Shown here: in pieces, positions 35,111-43,354 of the stretch | Position numbering within the stretch: the first letter of the stretch is position 1 | Layout of the letters: every line of letters starts with the position of its first letter | Assembly: GCF_041821085.1 (NCBI RefSeq) | Contig: NZ_JBGUAZ010000009.1 | Location: forward strand, 31,578-95,577 | DNA from: Natrinema sp. HArc-T2 | Lineage (GTDB): Archaea; Halobacteriota; Halobacteria; Halobacteriales; Natrialbaceae | DNA length: 64,000 nucleotides | Reading direction: 5' to 3' | The notes under the pieces: model-generated | Told to the model about the DNA's origin: nothing | The model's database searches: none | What the model saw: the letters and a program-made list of their open reading frames with translations, nothing else | Made by a program: the position numbers and the translations under genes

Positions 35111-35316
35111 AAATCGGTGACCTCCCGTTTGTCGGCGATCCTCTTGAGGGCGGTGCTGAGGACCAGGTCTTTGATTCGCTATTATTGCTTGGTCCAGTCA
35201 TCATTGCACTTATCGCCATCGTCGGACGATCGGTGCTTACGACCGCTATCGCAGTCGCATATCTCTCAAGTTTCGTCGGGTATGTCTTGTATCAAGGCAT
35301 ACACAAAGGAGCGTGA
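35107..35316 (+). CDS. Small membrane protein coupled to TrkH (copy B)
   Basis: A 69-aa paralogue of the protein at 25890-26093: MKIGDLPFVGDPLEGGAEDQ, then two helices with GRSVLT between them. The ATGA overlap with trkH is the same as in copy A. The TnpB element begins one or a few bases after its stop codon, but the C-terminus (YQGIHKGA) has normal length, so the gene is intact. Probable TrkH accessory protein (inference from conserved coupling). Confidence 0.75.
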   Translation: MKIGDLPFVGDPLEGGAEDQVFDSLLLLGPVIIALIAIVGRSVLTTAIAVAYLSSFVGYVLYQGIHKGA

Positions 35317-35322
35317 CATCCT

Positions 35323-35342
35323 CCGCGCCGTAAACGGCGCGG
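35323..35342. repeat. Right-end hairpin of the TnpB element
   Basis: A seven-base perfect stem with loop GTAAAC. Subterminal hairpins of this kind mark IS200/IS605 ends and, at this end, would also close the guide RNA. Confidence 0.65.
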
Positions 35343-35374
35343 CTTCCCGTACTGCGGGTGGGATATTTACTGGT

Positions 35375-36625
35375 CTACGATACGACCTGTTCTCTCGTCT
35401 GAAACGTCCCGCTCTCGCGGTCGAACAGGTGTACCGATGGCTGTGCCACACAGCCGTTACTCCTATCCTCACCGTGAGGACTCGGAGTTATCTTCTGGCG
35501 CATGTTTTCCGCTCCGTTACAGTCCGCGTTGGCTACCAACTCACACGACTCACAGACATACAGGCCACGTTCGACACGGTTCGACTTCGTCGCATCGCCA
35601 CAGCGTGAGCAGGTCTTACTGGTATCCCACTCGTTCTCCTTCAGCACCTCGACGCCACGAATCTCGCCTTTGTATGCGAGGTACTGGTAGATGCGGTCAA
35701 ACGCCCACGAGTGCAACTTCTTGTTCCCCGTCTTCCCCTAGTCGGACTCTCGAACGTCTTCGGGCCAACTCACTGCGAGCGTTCCAACACCGCGTTCGAC
35801 ACATTCAGTGATGATGGTGTCCGTGAGAACGTGGTAAAAATGCGTCTCGCGGTCTGCGAGTTTCCGACGCGCCCACATCGACTTCTCTGACGGGCCGTTC
35901 TCACCTTCGGTGTCGTACTCGGCCCGGGTGAAGTAATGCTTGTCCTGTTTGAGCGAGTTGCCGGGGTACAGGACGTATTCGTTGGGGAATGCGACCGTGG
36001 CGAGATTCGTGATGCCGAGGTCGATGCCTGCTACCCCGTCGCCTGCGGAGTCGTTGGTTTCGCGGTCGACTTTGCAGACGAAGTGTAGTTCCCACTCGTC
36101 ACCGTTCCAGACGGCGCGAACGTTCTGCACTCGGGCGACTTCTGAGAGATTGACATCTGGCCGAGTCTGGTACTCACAGAGGATGAAGTCCGACCAATTC
36201 TCTTTCAGGTTCGACCCTTTCGAGAGTCGGACACGGTTGTTCTCGGGATCGTGTTTGAAGCCGTCTGTTTTAAACGTGACCGTACTGCGCGGTCGTTCGT
36301 CACCGTGTTTGCGGTAGCCGGGCGGATTCGCCGTCTCGTTGTTCTGTCGTAGATCGAACCATGACTGGAAAGCGTCGGAAAGTTCTTCGATGACTTTCTG
36401 ACTGGATTGTGCGTTCAGGTCTTTCCAACACGGTTGGTTCTTCATGTACGCTTTCAACGTTCCTTCATCGGGGATTTCACCGGTTTCATCCCAGATGCGA
36501 TCGGCTGTCCAGCGTGCAACGTTCCAGAGTTTCGAGACGGAATCGCCGAGCGAATCGAGGTCACCGCAGACCTGCCGCTGGTTCTGGATGGAACCAACGT
36601 AGGTACGAGTAACCTGAATCGCCAC
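35375..36625 (-). pseudogene. tnpB: tnpB (OrfB) with amber stop at codon 296
   Basis: RNA-guided nuclease of the TnpB group, ancestor-like to Cas12. From the GTG at 36625 the frame shows GIDLGITNLATVAF (RuvC Asp), then AVSWPEDVRESD, then TAG (35738-35740), then GKTGNKKLHSWAF and the zinc ribbon CSRCGDA ... CESC, with NADCNGAENM carrying the last RuvC Asp. Relatives read SDWGKTGNKK at this point, so the change is most simply TGG to TAG. The break removes the zinc ribbon and RuvC III, so the product should be inactive unless read through. An in-frame ATG at 36649 is the alternative start. Confidence 0.85.
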
Positions 36626-36663
36626 ACATAGGCTATGTAGATAAACCAATTTAATGGTGTGGA

Positions 36664-36822
36664 TTATCGTAGAATATCCAGTCTGCCACCGACGGTGGCT
36701 TGTGTAATCCAGTGACGCGATTCACGCCCACCGTAAACGGTGGGATTCTCTCGCTGTTCAGAGATAGCGCCACAGTTGTCACACACGGCTGCTGCTCGCT
36801 GTTTCCCCTCCTCAATAGTCAT
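36664..36822 (-). CDS. Short ORF with one Cys-x2-Cys knuckle, probably truncated by the TnpB element
   Basis: ATG at 36822, 52 codons, TAA at 36664. The start (MTIEEGKQRAAAVCDNCGAI) looks like a haloarchaeal small zinc-finger protein with Cys14 and Cys17. From about residue 25 the frame runs into the element's hairpin sequence (NPTVYGG) and loses protein-like character. I infer that the original small zinc protein was cut by the insertion and now ends in element sequence. The second Cys pair expected for a zinc site is missing. Confidence 0.4.
   Translation of the reverse strand: MTIEEGKQRAAAVCDNCGAISEQRENPTVYGGRESRHWITQATVGGRLDILR
36727..36744. repeat. Left-side hairpin with the same GTAAAC loop
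   Basis: A six-base perfect stem (CCCACC/GGTGGG) with loop GTAAAC. It lies inside a short ORF (36664-36822), as would be expected if the element had inserted into a small gene. It could also be the leftover end of another element of the same family. Confidence 0.5.
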
Positions 36823-37001
36823 CGTTGATTGTCCTTGTGTGACGAAGTAGGGTTAATAATTATCGTGAAAGATGGTGATATAGTCTTTGGGTGATCAATG
36901 CGCATACCTATCCATCGGCTAATTCACCATCGACGTGGGTGTAATAAACACCGTGGGAAGATTTCTATGACACCTTCGACTACATCTAATTCACTTGGGG
37001 T

Positions 37002-37121
37002 ATGGCAGAATCTGATCGGGGCAAAGGGATTCACCCGTGCACGCATTTCGAGGAAGGATGGGTCGCCGTAGTCAACGACCGCCTCGCATGCTCTTGTTGT
37101 GACTATCGCAGAATCCTCTAA
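37002..37121 (+). CDS. Cys-rich 39-aa micro-protein, putative zinc binder
   Basis: ATG at 37002, 39 codons, TAA at 37119-37121. Cys13 and His15 (HPCTHFEEGW) and Cys30, Cys32, Cys33 (LACSCCDYR) give a plausible four-ligand zinc site in a very small protein, a class common in haloarchaea. It lies between the insertion element and the Bat-like gene and is transcribed away from the element. It is too short for most gene finders. Function unknown. Confidence 0.45.
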   Translation: MAESDRGKGIHPCTHFEEGWVAVVNDRLACSCCDYRRIL

Positions 37122-37263
37122 CGCCTTTACATTCCGTTTCGGAGTTGTTCAGAAGAAAAGGTGCCGGCAATATTCATTCTCAATTAATTACGGCCGAAAC
37201 AAACGTATTTCACGTCTGCTCTCGAGTGAGACACAGCAGCAGAGGCCCATTTTAAAGTTTCAG

Positions 37264-40200
37264 TCAGGCAGCAGTCGGTCCCGAGAGCAACGATTCGAAG
37301 ACTTCCTTCTGTGCTCGGCGGAGGTGTTGATGGAACGTCGCCGGCGCAATCTCGAGCGAGTCGGCGACCTCTTCACCGGAGGCATCGCGAGGCCACTCGA
37401 AAAAGCCCGCGTGATAAGCGGCATCGAGGGCTGCTCGCTGGCGGTCGGTGAGTTCGTCTGTCAGTACGTGACGGACACGTTCAGCGGTGGTGTCTGGACG
37501 CGTGGTCTGACTGTGTTTCAGCAGCTCTGCGGTCGGATAGGTCGTCTGGACGGCATCGATGACTTGCCGGATATCCGCGCCTGGCGCGAGGTGAAGCGTC
37601 ATCTGATAGCCATCGTCATCGATGACGGCACTCTTAACGGCGCCACCGAGTGAGGCAAGCGTCGACAGTATCGGTGCTTTGGAGAGTCGAAGCTCAAAAT
37701 TTGTCACTCCGTTGTCAGTCCGGTAGGTGACAGAAGTCCAGTGGGGGAGTGCATCGACGAGTCCGTCCAAACTCTCAATAGCGTCTCCAGTGACTGTCCC
37801 GTAGACGAGGAATTCGTCGTTCTCGACGGGAACTGTATGGTCAATTTTGATCGAGCCGTCGGCTGGGGCATCGCTTTCAGTGACGTCGAAGATATCACGA
37901 ATGCGAAACTGGAGTTCGACGACATCGTCACTCATCAACGCTCGCTTGCGCTCAGTGGCGGCGATCGCGTGGCCGATCACCTCGCCCAGTTGGCTGATGA
38001 CAGTCTGTTCCTTATCCTCGAACGCATTTGGTCGGTCGGCATAGACATTCAACACTCCATAGACAGTGTCCTCGTAGATGATCGGGACTGCCGCCGACGA
38101 GCGAAAGCCGTACTGTTTGATATGGTCGCGCCAGGGGTCGTGTCTACTATCGGCCTCGATATCCTGCGTCGTCTGGATCTCGCGCTCAAGGATCGCCCGA
38201 CCTGTGGGCCCTTGACTGCGCTCGTCGTCCGGATCGGCAGAGATTGTGATCCCATCGAGATAGCCCTCGACGCCGGCTTCCGCTCGCATGGTCACGGTCT
38301 GTGAAGAGACATCGACATTACCGATCCAGGCGAACAGATACGACTCCGCCTCGGCGAGACGTTCGCAGACGACTTGTTCGATCTCCGCGCGTGTAGACTG
38401 ATCGATGACTTCGTCGGTGATGCTGCGGACGACGTCGTTGAGGTTATTGAGTGCGGCGAGTTGCTCGCGCTGACGCTCAAGGACCTGTTCGTACTCTTTG
38501 CGCTCGGTGATGTCCTGTGCTGCACCGCGGAGTGCGACGATCCCGCCGTCGTCTCGAACGGGCTCACCGATACTTCGGATCCATCGCTGGTCACCATCGG
38601 CCGTGATAATCCGGTTTTCGATATCGTAGGCTTCACCGTCCTCGATCGCACGGCCGAGAGCCTCGTCGAGGTGGTCCCGGTCCTCCGGTGGCAGATGGTT
38701 GAGTACCCATTCGAGATCAACTCCCTGATCGGGCGAGCGCTCGAAGATCCGGTAGACCTCGTCGGTCCATTGCAAGTCAGGAGGGTCGTCAGTCAGGTCG
38801 AGTTCCCAGGCACCCACGCTCGCCAATTGCTGTGAGTGTTCGAGCAGCTCCGTCGTTCGCTCGAGGATAGCCTCACGTTCGCGGAGCTGGCGCTCTTTTC
38901 GCTTGCGCTCGGTGATATCCTGGCCGATCACCATGCCTCCGAACACGTCACCGCCGTCGTCGGTCACAGGGGCTGTCTGCATCCACAGCTCACGGCCGTT
39001 TCGCTCTATCTCGAACGCTGCCGTTTCGCCAGCGATCGTGCTCCGATAGTTGGATTTGATTTGTTCGCGAGCCGTCGATTCTTCCACCAACGTCCCCACT
39101 GGCGCTCCGATAAGGTCGGTTACATCGACATCGCACTGTTCGATGAGCTGCCCGCCGGCAAGCGTGTACTCGAGATCGTCATCGAAGAGGGCGACCATGC
39201 CATTCGGGATGTTCTCGACAAGCGTTCGGTAGCGACGCTCCGACTCCTCGAGTTCGCGTTCGTGCTCCTTTTGATCGGTAATGTCGGTGAAATACACTGA
39301 AAGGCCGGACTCTGAGGGGTGCACCCTCACGATCTCCCAGATGTCGAGCGGCTCAGAGTAGCGTTCAAAACTCGTCGCGGTCTGGGTAGCTAGCGCCGTC
39401 TCGTATCGGTCACGGAGCGGGTCATCGTCGGGGACGGACAGCGCCTGCCAGATGTTCCTGCCCAGTAGTTCTGACTCGGAGTGTCCCAGCAATGTTTCGG
39501 CACGGTCATTGACGTAGGTAAATCGGAGGTCGTCGTCGAGCGCGTAGAACGCGTCGTCGATCCGCTCGAACACCGCTTCGAGTTCGGCCTCGAGGTCGTT
39601 GTGCTGACGCTCGAGTCGCTGTGCCTGCTCTTTGAGTTGGGTGATTTCGGCTGTCGTGACGATGACACCGTCGTCGAGCGGTTCGGCGTTTACGGAGAGC
39701 CATCGTGTCTGACCGTCGCAACTGTCGACCTGTATATGCTGACCGTCGATTGACTCGCCGGTCGCGAGTACCCGCGCTGCTGGTCGCTCTTCGTACGGAA
39801 TTTCCTCGCCGTTCTCGTCGTACAGAGGCACGTCCCCGAGCACGTACGTCGTCGGATCGTCTCCGGTCAGCCCGAGGTACTCGGTGAAGCGCTGATTCAC
39901 GCGGCGTATGTCGCCGTCAGCGTCAAAGATGCCGATTCCTATCGGGCTGGTCTCGAGGACACGCTCGAGAAGGGTTCGTTCCGTATGGCGGGCTCGCTCC
40001 GAGCGCTTCTGGTCGGTGATGTCGTAGTAGAGTTCGATGCGCCCGCCGGCGTACGTACCAGACTCGATCGGTTTGCTCTGGTGCTCGAGCCACCGTGCCT
40101 CGCGGTTCTCACTCGCTGTGACGCGACACTCGAACTGTTCAATGTGCGTATTATCCTCGTAAGCCGCTAGCACGGTGTCAGTAAACGACGTCCCGTCCGC

Positions 40201-40719
40201 GACGACCGAGGCAAGCTGCTCCGTGACGAGGTCTCGCTTGTCCTGGCCGAGTACACGCTCACGTTCGAGGCCAAAGTACCGCTCGGCTGTCTTGTTGAGC
40301 TGCGCTACCTCGAGATCTGCGTCGATAACAAACAGCCCGATTTCGGCGTCGTCGAGCACGTCGTCGACCGGGAGCTCGGTACTGGCCGGTGGTTCTCCAT
40401 CACTAATCGATTGATCGGCCATTGACGAGGGTCGCCACCAGACACGGGCACTCGCACCGACCTTTTTGGTTTTGAGTCGATCGTGCTCGACGAGCCGCTC
40501 GAGCCGGCCGTAGGTACTCCGGCGGCCGAGGTCGAGCTGGTCCGCCACCTCGGTGGTCGTCCGCGGTTCCCCGGTGCCATCGAAGCACGCAAGCGTTTCC
40601 CGGAGACTCTCGGTTAACGCGGAACCTGTCATTGCACGCTCTAGAACGATTCGAGCAAATAAATCATCCGCCGGCGGAAGAGATCCAGTGTGTACGGACG
40701 CTTCCTGCTGCTTGCTCAT
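37264..40719 (-). CDS. Bat-like multi-PAS/GAF sensor with N-terminal HTH and C-terminal HTH_10
   Basis: A 1151-aa soluble sensor-regulator of the bacterio-opsin-activator type. In order: winged HTH (about 10-110, TTTEVADQLDLGRRSTYGRL), PAS domains starting near 120, 245, 375, 505 and 640 (each followed by a PAC-like segment such as ITDQKEHERELEESERRYRT), GAF (about 780-925, FRSSAAVPIIYEDTVYGVLN), the Bat-associated domain (about 930-1085), and HTH_10 (about 1095-1150, LTDRQRAALDAAYHAGFFEW). It probably senses redox, light or small molecules and controls transcription. Two HTH domains in one chain are unusual. The DUF7344 gene is divergent from it. Confidence 0.9.
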   Translation of the reverse strand: MSKQQEASVHTGSLPPADDLFARIVLERAMTGSALTESLRETLACFDGTGEPRTTTEVADQLDLGRRSTYGRLERLVEHDRLKTKKVGASARVWWRPSSMADQSISDGEPPASTELPVDDVLDDAEIGLFVIDADLEVAQLNKTAERYFGLERERVLGQDKRDLVTEQLASVVADGTSFTDTVLAAYEDNTHIEQFECRVTASENREARWLEHQSKPIESGTYAGGRIELYYDITDQKRSERARHTERTLLERVLETSPIGIGIFDADGDIRRVNQRFTEYLGLTGDDPTTYVLGDVPLYDENGEEIPYEERPAARVLATGESIDGQHIQVDSCDGQTRWLSVNAEPLDDGVIVTTAEITQLKEQAQRLERQHNDLEAELEAVFERIDDAFYALDDDLRFTYVNDRAETLLGHSESELLGRNIWQALSVPDDDPLRDRYETALATQTATSFERYSEPLDIWEIVRVHPSESGLSVYFTDITDQKEHERELEESERRYRTLVENIPNGMVALFDDDLEYTLAGGQLIEQCDVDVTDLIGAPVGTLVEESTAREQIKSNYRSTIAGETAAFEIERNGRELWMQTAPVTDDGGDVFGGMVIGQDITERKRKERQLREREAILERTTELLEHSQQLASVGAWELDLTDDPPDLQWTDEVYRIFERSPDQGVDLEWVLNHLPPEDRDHLDEALGRAIEDGEAYDIENRIITADGDQRWIRSIGEPVRDDGGIVALRGAAQDITERKEYEQVLERQREQLAALNNLNDVVRSITDEVIDQSTRAEIEQVVCERLAEAESYLFAWIGNVDVSSQTVTMRAEAGVEGYLDGITISADPDDERSQGPTGRAILEREIQTTQDIEADSRHDPWRDHIKQYGFRSSAAVPIIYEDTVYGVLNVYADRPNAFEDKEQTVISQLGEVIGHAIAATERKRALMSDDVVELQFRIRDIFDVTESDAPADGSIKIDHTVPVENDEFLVYGTVTGDAIESLDGLVDALPHWTSVTYRTDNGVTNFELRLSKAPILSTLASLGGAVKSAVIDDDGYQMTLHLAPGADIRQVIDAVQTTYPTAELLKHSQTTRPDTTAERVRHVLTDELTDRQRAALDAAYHAGFFEWPRDASGEEVADSLEIAPATFHQHLRRAQKEVFESLLSGPTAA

Positions 40720-40823
40720 CTCGAGCAGGCCATCGCAGTAAGCGCCGAACCACGACTTGTTTGGGAGAATTACCTAATCACATCTAGTATATGCTTACGC
40801 ATGCTGGGTCACTGTAAAGGACT

Positions 40824-41180
40824 ATGTCCCAGCCCATATACGACTCTTCGGAGACGCACTCCAATTTGGAGGGTCGTCCCGAGAGCGAGCGGTATCGATT
40901 GTTTGCAGCCGACCGACGCCGGCAGACACTTGATATTCTTATGGGACAAACTGAGCCGGTCGACCTGATGGAACTGGCGTCGGGGATCGCCGCGCGAGAA
41001 CGCGATCTTGATCCGGCTGACGATGAAATCGTCACGCACGTGGCGGTGACACTGCATCACATTCATCTTCCCATGCTGAGCCAGTTCGGTATCATTGAAT
41101 ACGATGCCGAGCGAACTCGTATCGAGTCGTGTCCAAGCCGCACCGACGTCCACGCAGTGCCTCCTACAGGCTTTAATTGA
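40824..41180 (+). CDS. DUF7344-type small HTH-like protein
   Basis: A 118-aa soluble protein. The core ERYRLFAADRRRQTLDILMG, then LMELASGIAARERDLDP, then VAVTLHHIHLPMLSQFGIIE matches the haloarchaeal DUF7344 domain, a winged-helix-like fold probably involved in signalling or DNA binding. It is divergent from the Bat-like gene, with about 100 nt between the starts, and may share its promoter region. Partner not visible. Confidence 0.8.
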   Translation: MSQPIYDSSETHSNLEGRPESERYRLFAADRRRQTLDILMGQTEPVDLMELASGIAARERDLDPADDEIVTHVAVTLHHIHLPMLSQFGIIEYDAERTRIESCPSRTDVHAVPPTGFN

Positions 41181-41487
41181 GCAGTCGACGTCATGGCCTG
41201 TCGGCAGTGAGTCGCAGCCGTGACTATCACCCAACAGGGCAGTCTATTGAACAAGTGCTTTCGGGCCACTAATTCCACAACGCCCCTTTCTGGCATTCGA
41301 ACGCGCCAGTATCAGGTGACCCACACGCTCCACCATTAGCGAAGAGTTGGTGACAGCGCGTATCCCTCCCGTGAACGGCGAAGCTTTGTATTATGGCCTA
41401 TAGGTCGTCGTAGTGATGCCCTCTGTGGAATACATTTGGGCGTACTATTATTATGGAGAATTTCCTACAATAATGTGTAATCAAATA

Positions 41488-42522
41488 ATGGGACACAAGA
41501 ACCCATCTCTCCCTCTGATCGTTGACCGCCTGAATGTCGGCGTCACACTGCACGACCCAGGGACAGGGACGATTCTCGATGTAAACAATCGATTGGAGCA
41601 ACTCTATGGGTATTCTGCAGGCGAACTTCGGGGCATGTCTGTTGGGGATATCACAGCCTCTTCACAGGGATACACAGAACCGGACGCTATCCGTCGAATC
41701 CAAGCTGCCGCTGGTGGCAATCCTCAAATCTTCGAATGGCAAATCGAACGCGCGAATGGGGAATCTCGATGGGTACGCGTTCATCTTACACCAACACAAC
41801 TGGATGGGGAAGTCTACGTCTGTGCTGAAGTAAACGATATTACGAAGTACAAGGCTCGTGAGCAACTTCTTCGGCTCTTGAACCGAGTTATTCGTCATAA
41901 TCTGCGGAATGAAATGAACATTCTCATGGGATATGCAGACCGGGTCAAGACCGCCATTGAGAACGATCAACTCGAGGAGGAACTGGAGACGGTTTTAGAG
42001 ATCGCTTCTGAGGTCGGACGACTGAGCGAGTCGCTCACCGAAATTGAACACATCGTTGAATCTGAGGCGACACAGCGAGAAGTGACGAACCTTCGAACTG
42101 TAGTTCAAACGTGTGCGACAGAGGTCCAGTCAAACTATCCCGCAGTTGATTTGCTGATTGAGGCACCGACTGATGTCTGGGTCGTTGGGAATACAGGACT
42201 CAAGCATGCGATCGAGCATGCGATCGATAATGCAGTGAGGCATAACGATCAGGAAACGCCAGAAGTGACGATACTGGTAACTGACGATCCCGAGACCAAC
42301 CAAGGGATCGTTCGAATCGCAGACAATGGACCGTCTATCCCCGAGATTGAGACTGACGTGTTGGACGACGAGACGGAAATCAGCAGTACGTACCATGGCT
42401 CTGGCGTTGGACTTTGGGTGATGCAGTGGGCTGTAAATTCACTTGGTGGGGACCTCTCCTTTGAGGCGAACTCACCCCGAGGCAATATCGTTCAGATTTC
42501 GCTTCCAACAGCTGAATCATAG
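41488..42522 (+). CDS. PAS-domain sensor histidine kinase
   Basis: A cytoplasmic histidine kinase of about 344 aa. One PAS domain (LNVGVTLHDPGTGTILDVNN onward) is followed by a HisKA-like helix with the phosphoacceptor His in NRVIRHNLRNEMN, then an HATPase_c domain with the N box (DNAVRHND) and G boxes (IADNGPSI and SGVGLWVMQW). No membrane helices and no receiver are present. The start is uncertain: ATG 41488 (MGHKNPSLP) is taken since the PAS follows at once, but GTG 41413 and ATG 41416, with their own AT-rich TATTAT upstream, are possible. The response regulator is not in this window. Confidence 0.85.
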   Translation: MGHKNPSLPLIVDRLNVGVTLHDPGTGTILDVNNRLEQLYGYSAGELRGMSVGDITASSQGYTEPDAIRRIQAAAGGNPQIFEWQIERANGESRWVRVHLTPTQLDGEVYVCAEVNDITKYKAREQLLRLLNRVIRHNLRNEMNILMGYADRVKTAIENDQLEEELETVLEIASEVGRLSESLTEIEHIVESEATQREVTNLRTVVQTCATEVQSNYPAVDLLIEAPTDVWVVGNTGLKHAIEHAIDNAVRHNDQETPEVTILVTDDPETNQGIVRIADNGPSIPEIETDVLDDETEISSTYHGSGVGLWVMQWAVNSLGGDLSFEANSPRGNIVQISLPTAES

Positions 42523-42679
42523 CCTTCTTTTCTAGCCAGAAAATCGACTTCTAATCTAGCTACTCCTTCTCAAGGGAAAGTAGCCCGTCACTCTTGCACA
42601 GTTGGGAAACAAGTTGATATTCCTGCAAGACCGATTTTAGGTAGCGTGGACAAGGCGGGTCAACCTACGCCCCTGTACC

Positions 42680-42859
42680 GTTGACCCTTCCTCGATCACA
42701 AGTCAGGGGGAACACTTGTCCGCGCCAGCCGAGATCGGCACGTTCCACAAGATCCACAACTGGTTTCGTCTCCGATCTTTGGCTTTCGAGTACCATCCGG
42801 CCTTCGAGAACCTCATGCTGGCCTCTGGCCGGCTTTTCTATGAACTTGACAGTGAGTAG
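42680..42859 (+). pseudogene. 3' gene remnant, possibly of a transposase
   Basis: The frame reads GTFHKIHNWFRLRSLAFEY, then HPAFENLMLASGRLFYELD, and ends in TAG (42857-42859). Composition and hydrophobic pattern are protein-like, and no start codon or 5' part is present. I suspect the tail of a mobile-element protein but cannot name the family. Confidence 0.35.
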
Positions 42860-43059
42860 TTCTCAGTCTGTCCGGATGAGTTCGGGATGATAGCCGTCGG
42901 ATGGTGCATGAGGAACTGTCTCTATCACGTAAGAGTACGAGACACGAGAATTCATATCATGATGTTCATCAACTTCTGTAAGTTAATCGAATCGGATCTA
43001 TAAATATCTATGAATCTCACTGGGGATACTAATTCCTGTTAATAATCTCTAGAAAAAAC

Positions 43060-43067
43060 TTTTATAC
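43060..43067 (+). promoter_or_regulatory. Likely TATA box of the conjugation operon
   Basis: TTTTATAC lies about 25 nt before the ATG of a 16-codon leader ORF at 43089, the spacing expected for a leaderless haloarchaeal transcript. No other good TATA box is seen until the end of the operon. Confidence 0.45.
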
Positions 43068-43088
43068 ACCATATACAATGGGTATTCT

Positions 43089-43139
43089 ATGAACTTACAG
43101 CCCAAATGTGATAAATGGTGTATAATTCCAACATTATGA
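43089..43139 (+). CDS. Short leader ORF coupled to the first operon gene
   Basis: ATG at 43089, 16 codons (MNLQPKCDKWCIIPTL), TGA at 43137-43139. Its stop overlaps the ATG at 43136 of the next gene (ATGA). It begins about 25 nt from a TATA box. It could be a translated leader that controls ribosome entry into the operon, or an accidental frame. Confidence 0.35.
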   Translation: MNLQPKCDKWCIIPTL

Positions 43140-43354
43140 ATGGGTCAGTCAAATTGACTGACGAAGTGTCAGTCCTCTCACAACCCGGACCATACGTGCC
43201 TATCAGTTTCCAAGGCGCACTGACCGAGAAGTCGCCGTTCGACGAGACTCGTTCTCGTAGCCCTCGCGATAAGCTGAGTGAGCAATCTGAAGCGGATCTT
43301 GATCGTGTGACTCTCGAAGTGCTGTTCGAACATTCCTGCAGATTACTCCACTAA
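43136..43354 (+). CDS. Small soluble protein at the head of the conjugation-like operon
   Basis: A 72-aa polar protein from the ATG at 43136 (MNGSVKLTDEVSVLSQPGPY). Its C-terminal part (EADLDRVTLEVLFEHSCRLL) may form a helix. Its TAA overlaps the next ATG (TAATG), so it is part of the operon. No family recognised. An in-frame ATG at 43115 is also open. Confidence 0.5.
   Translation: MNGSVKLTDEVSVLSQPGPYVPISFQGALTEKSPFDETRSRSPRDKLSEQSEADLDRVTLEVLFEHSCRLLH

Larger units (their letters stand above)
35317..36750 (-). mobile_element. IS200/IS605-group, IS1341-type element carrying only tnpB
   Basis: The unit contains a tnpB pseudogene without tnpA. The right end, just past the tnpB 3' end, has a perfect hairpin at 35323-35342 (CCGCGCC GTAAAC GGCGCGG). 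The left side carries hairpins at 36685-36699 (GCCACC GAC GGTGGC) and 36727-36744 (CCCACC GTAAAC GGTGGG). Two of the three share the loop GTAAAC. Exact ends are uncertain by tens of bases. The region over the tnpB 3' end is where a guide (omega/reRNA-like) RNA would be encoded, ending at the right-end hairpin. Confidence 0.7.
42523..43088. other. Gap with one 3' coding remnant and an AT-rich promoter zone
   Basis: The 566 bases between the kinase and the conjugation operon contain a remnant at 42680-42859 (listed separately). From 42900 onward the sequence is AT-rich, with TTTTATAC at 43060-43067 as the likely promoter of the operon. No RNA gene or repeat is evident. Confidence 0.5.

Noticed and set aside
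7953..35740. Stop-codon recoding (selenocysteine or pyrrolysine) as an explanation for the in-frame stops
   Set aside because: The stops are of two kinds (TGA and TAG), the replaced residues appear to be Ser and Trp, and no recoding element or machinery is visible. Independent nonsense mutations or sequence errors are simpler.
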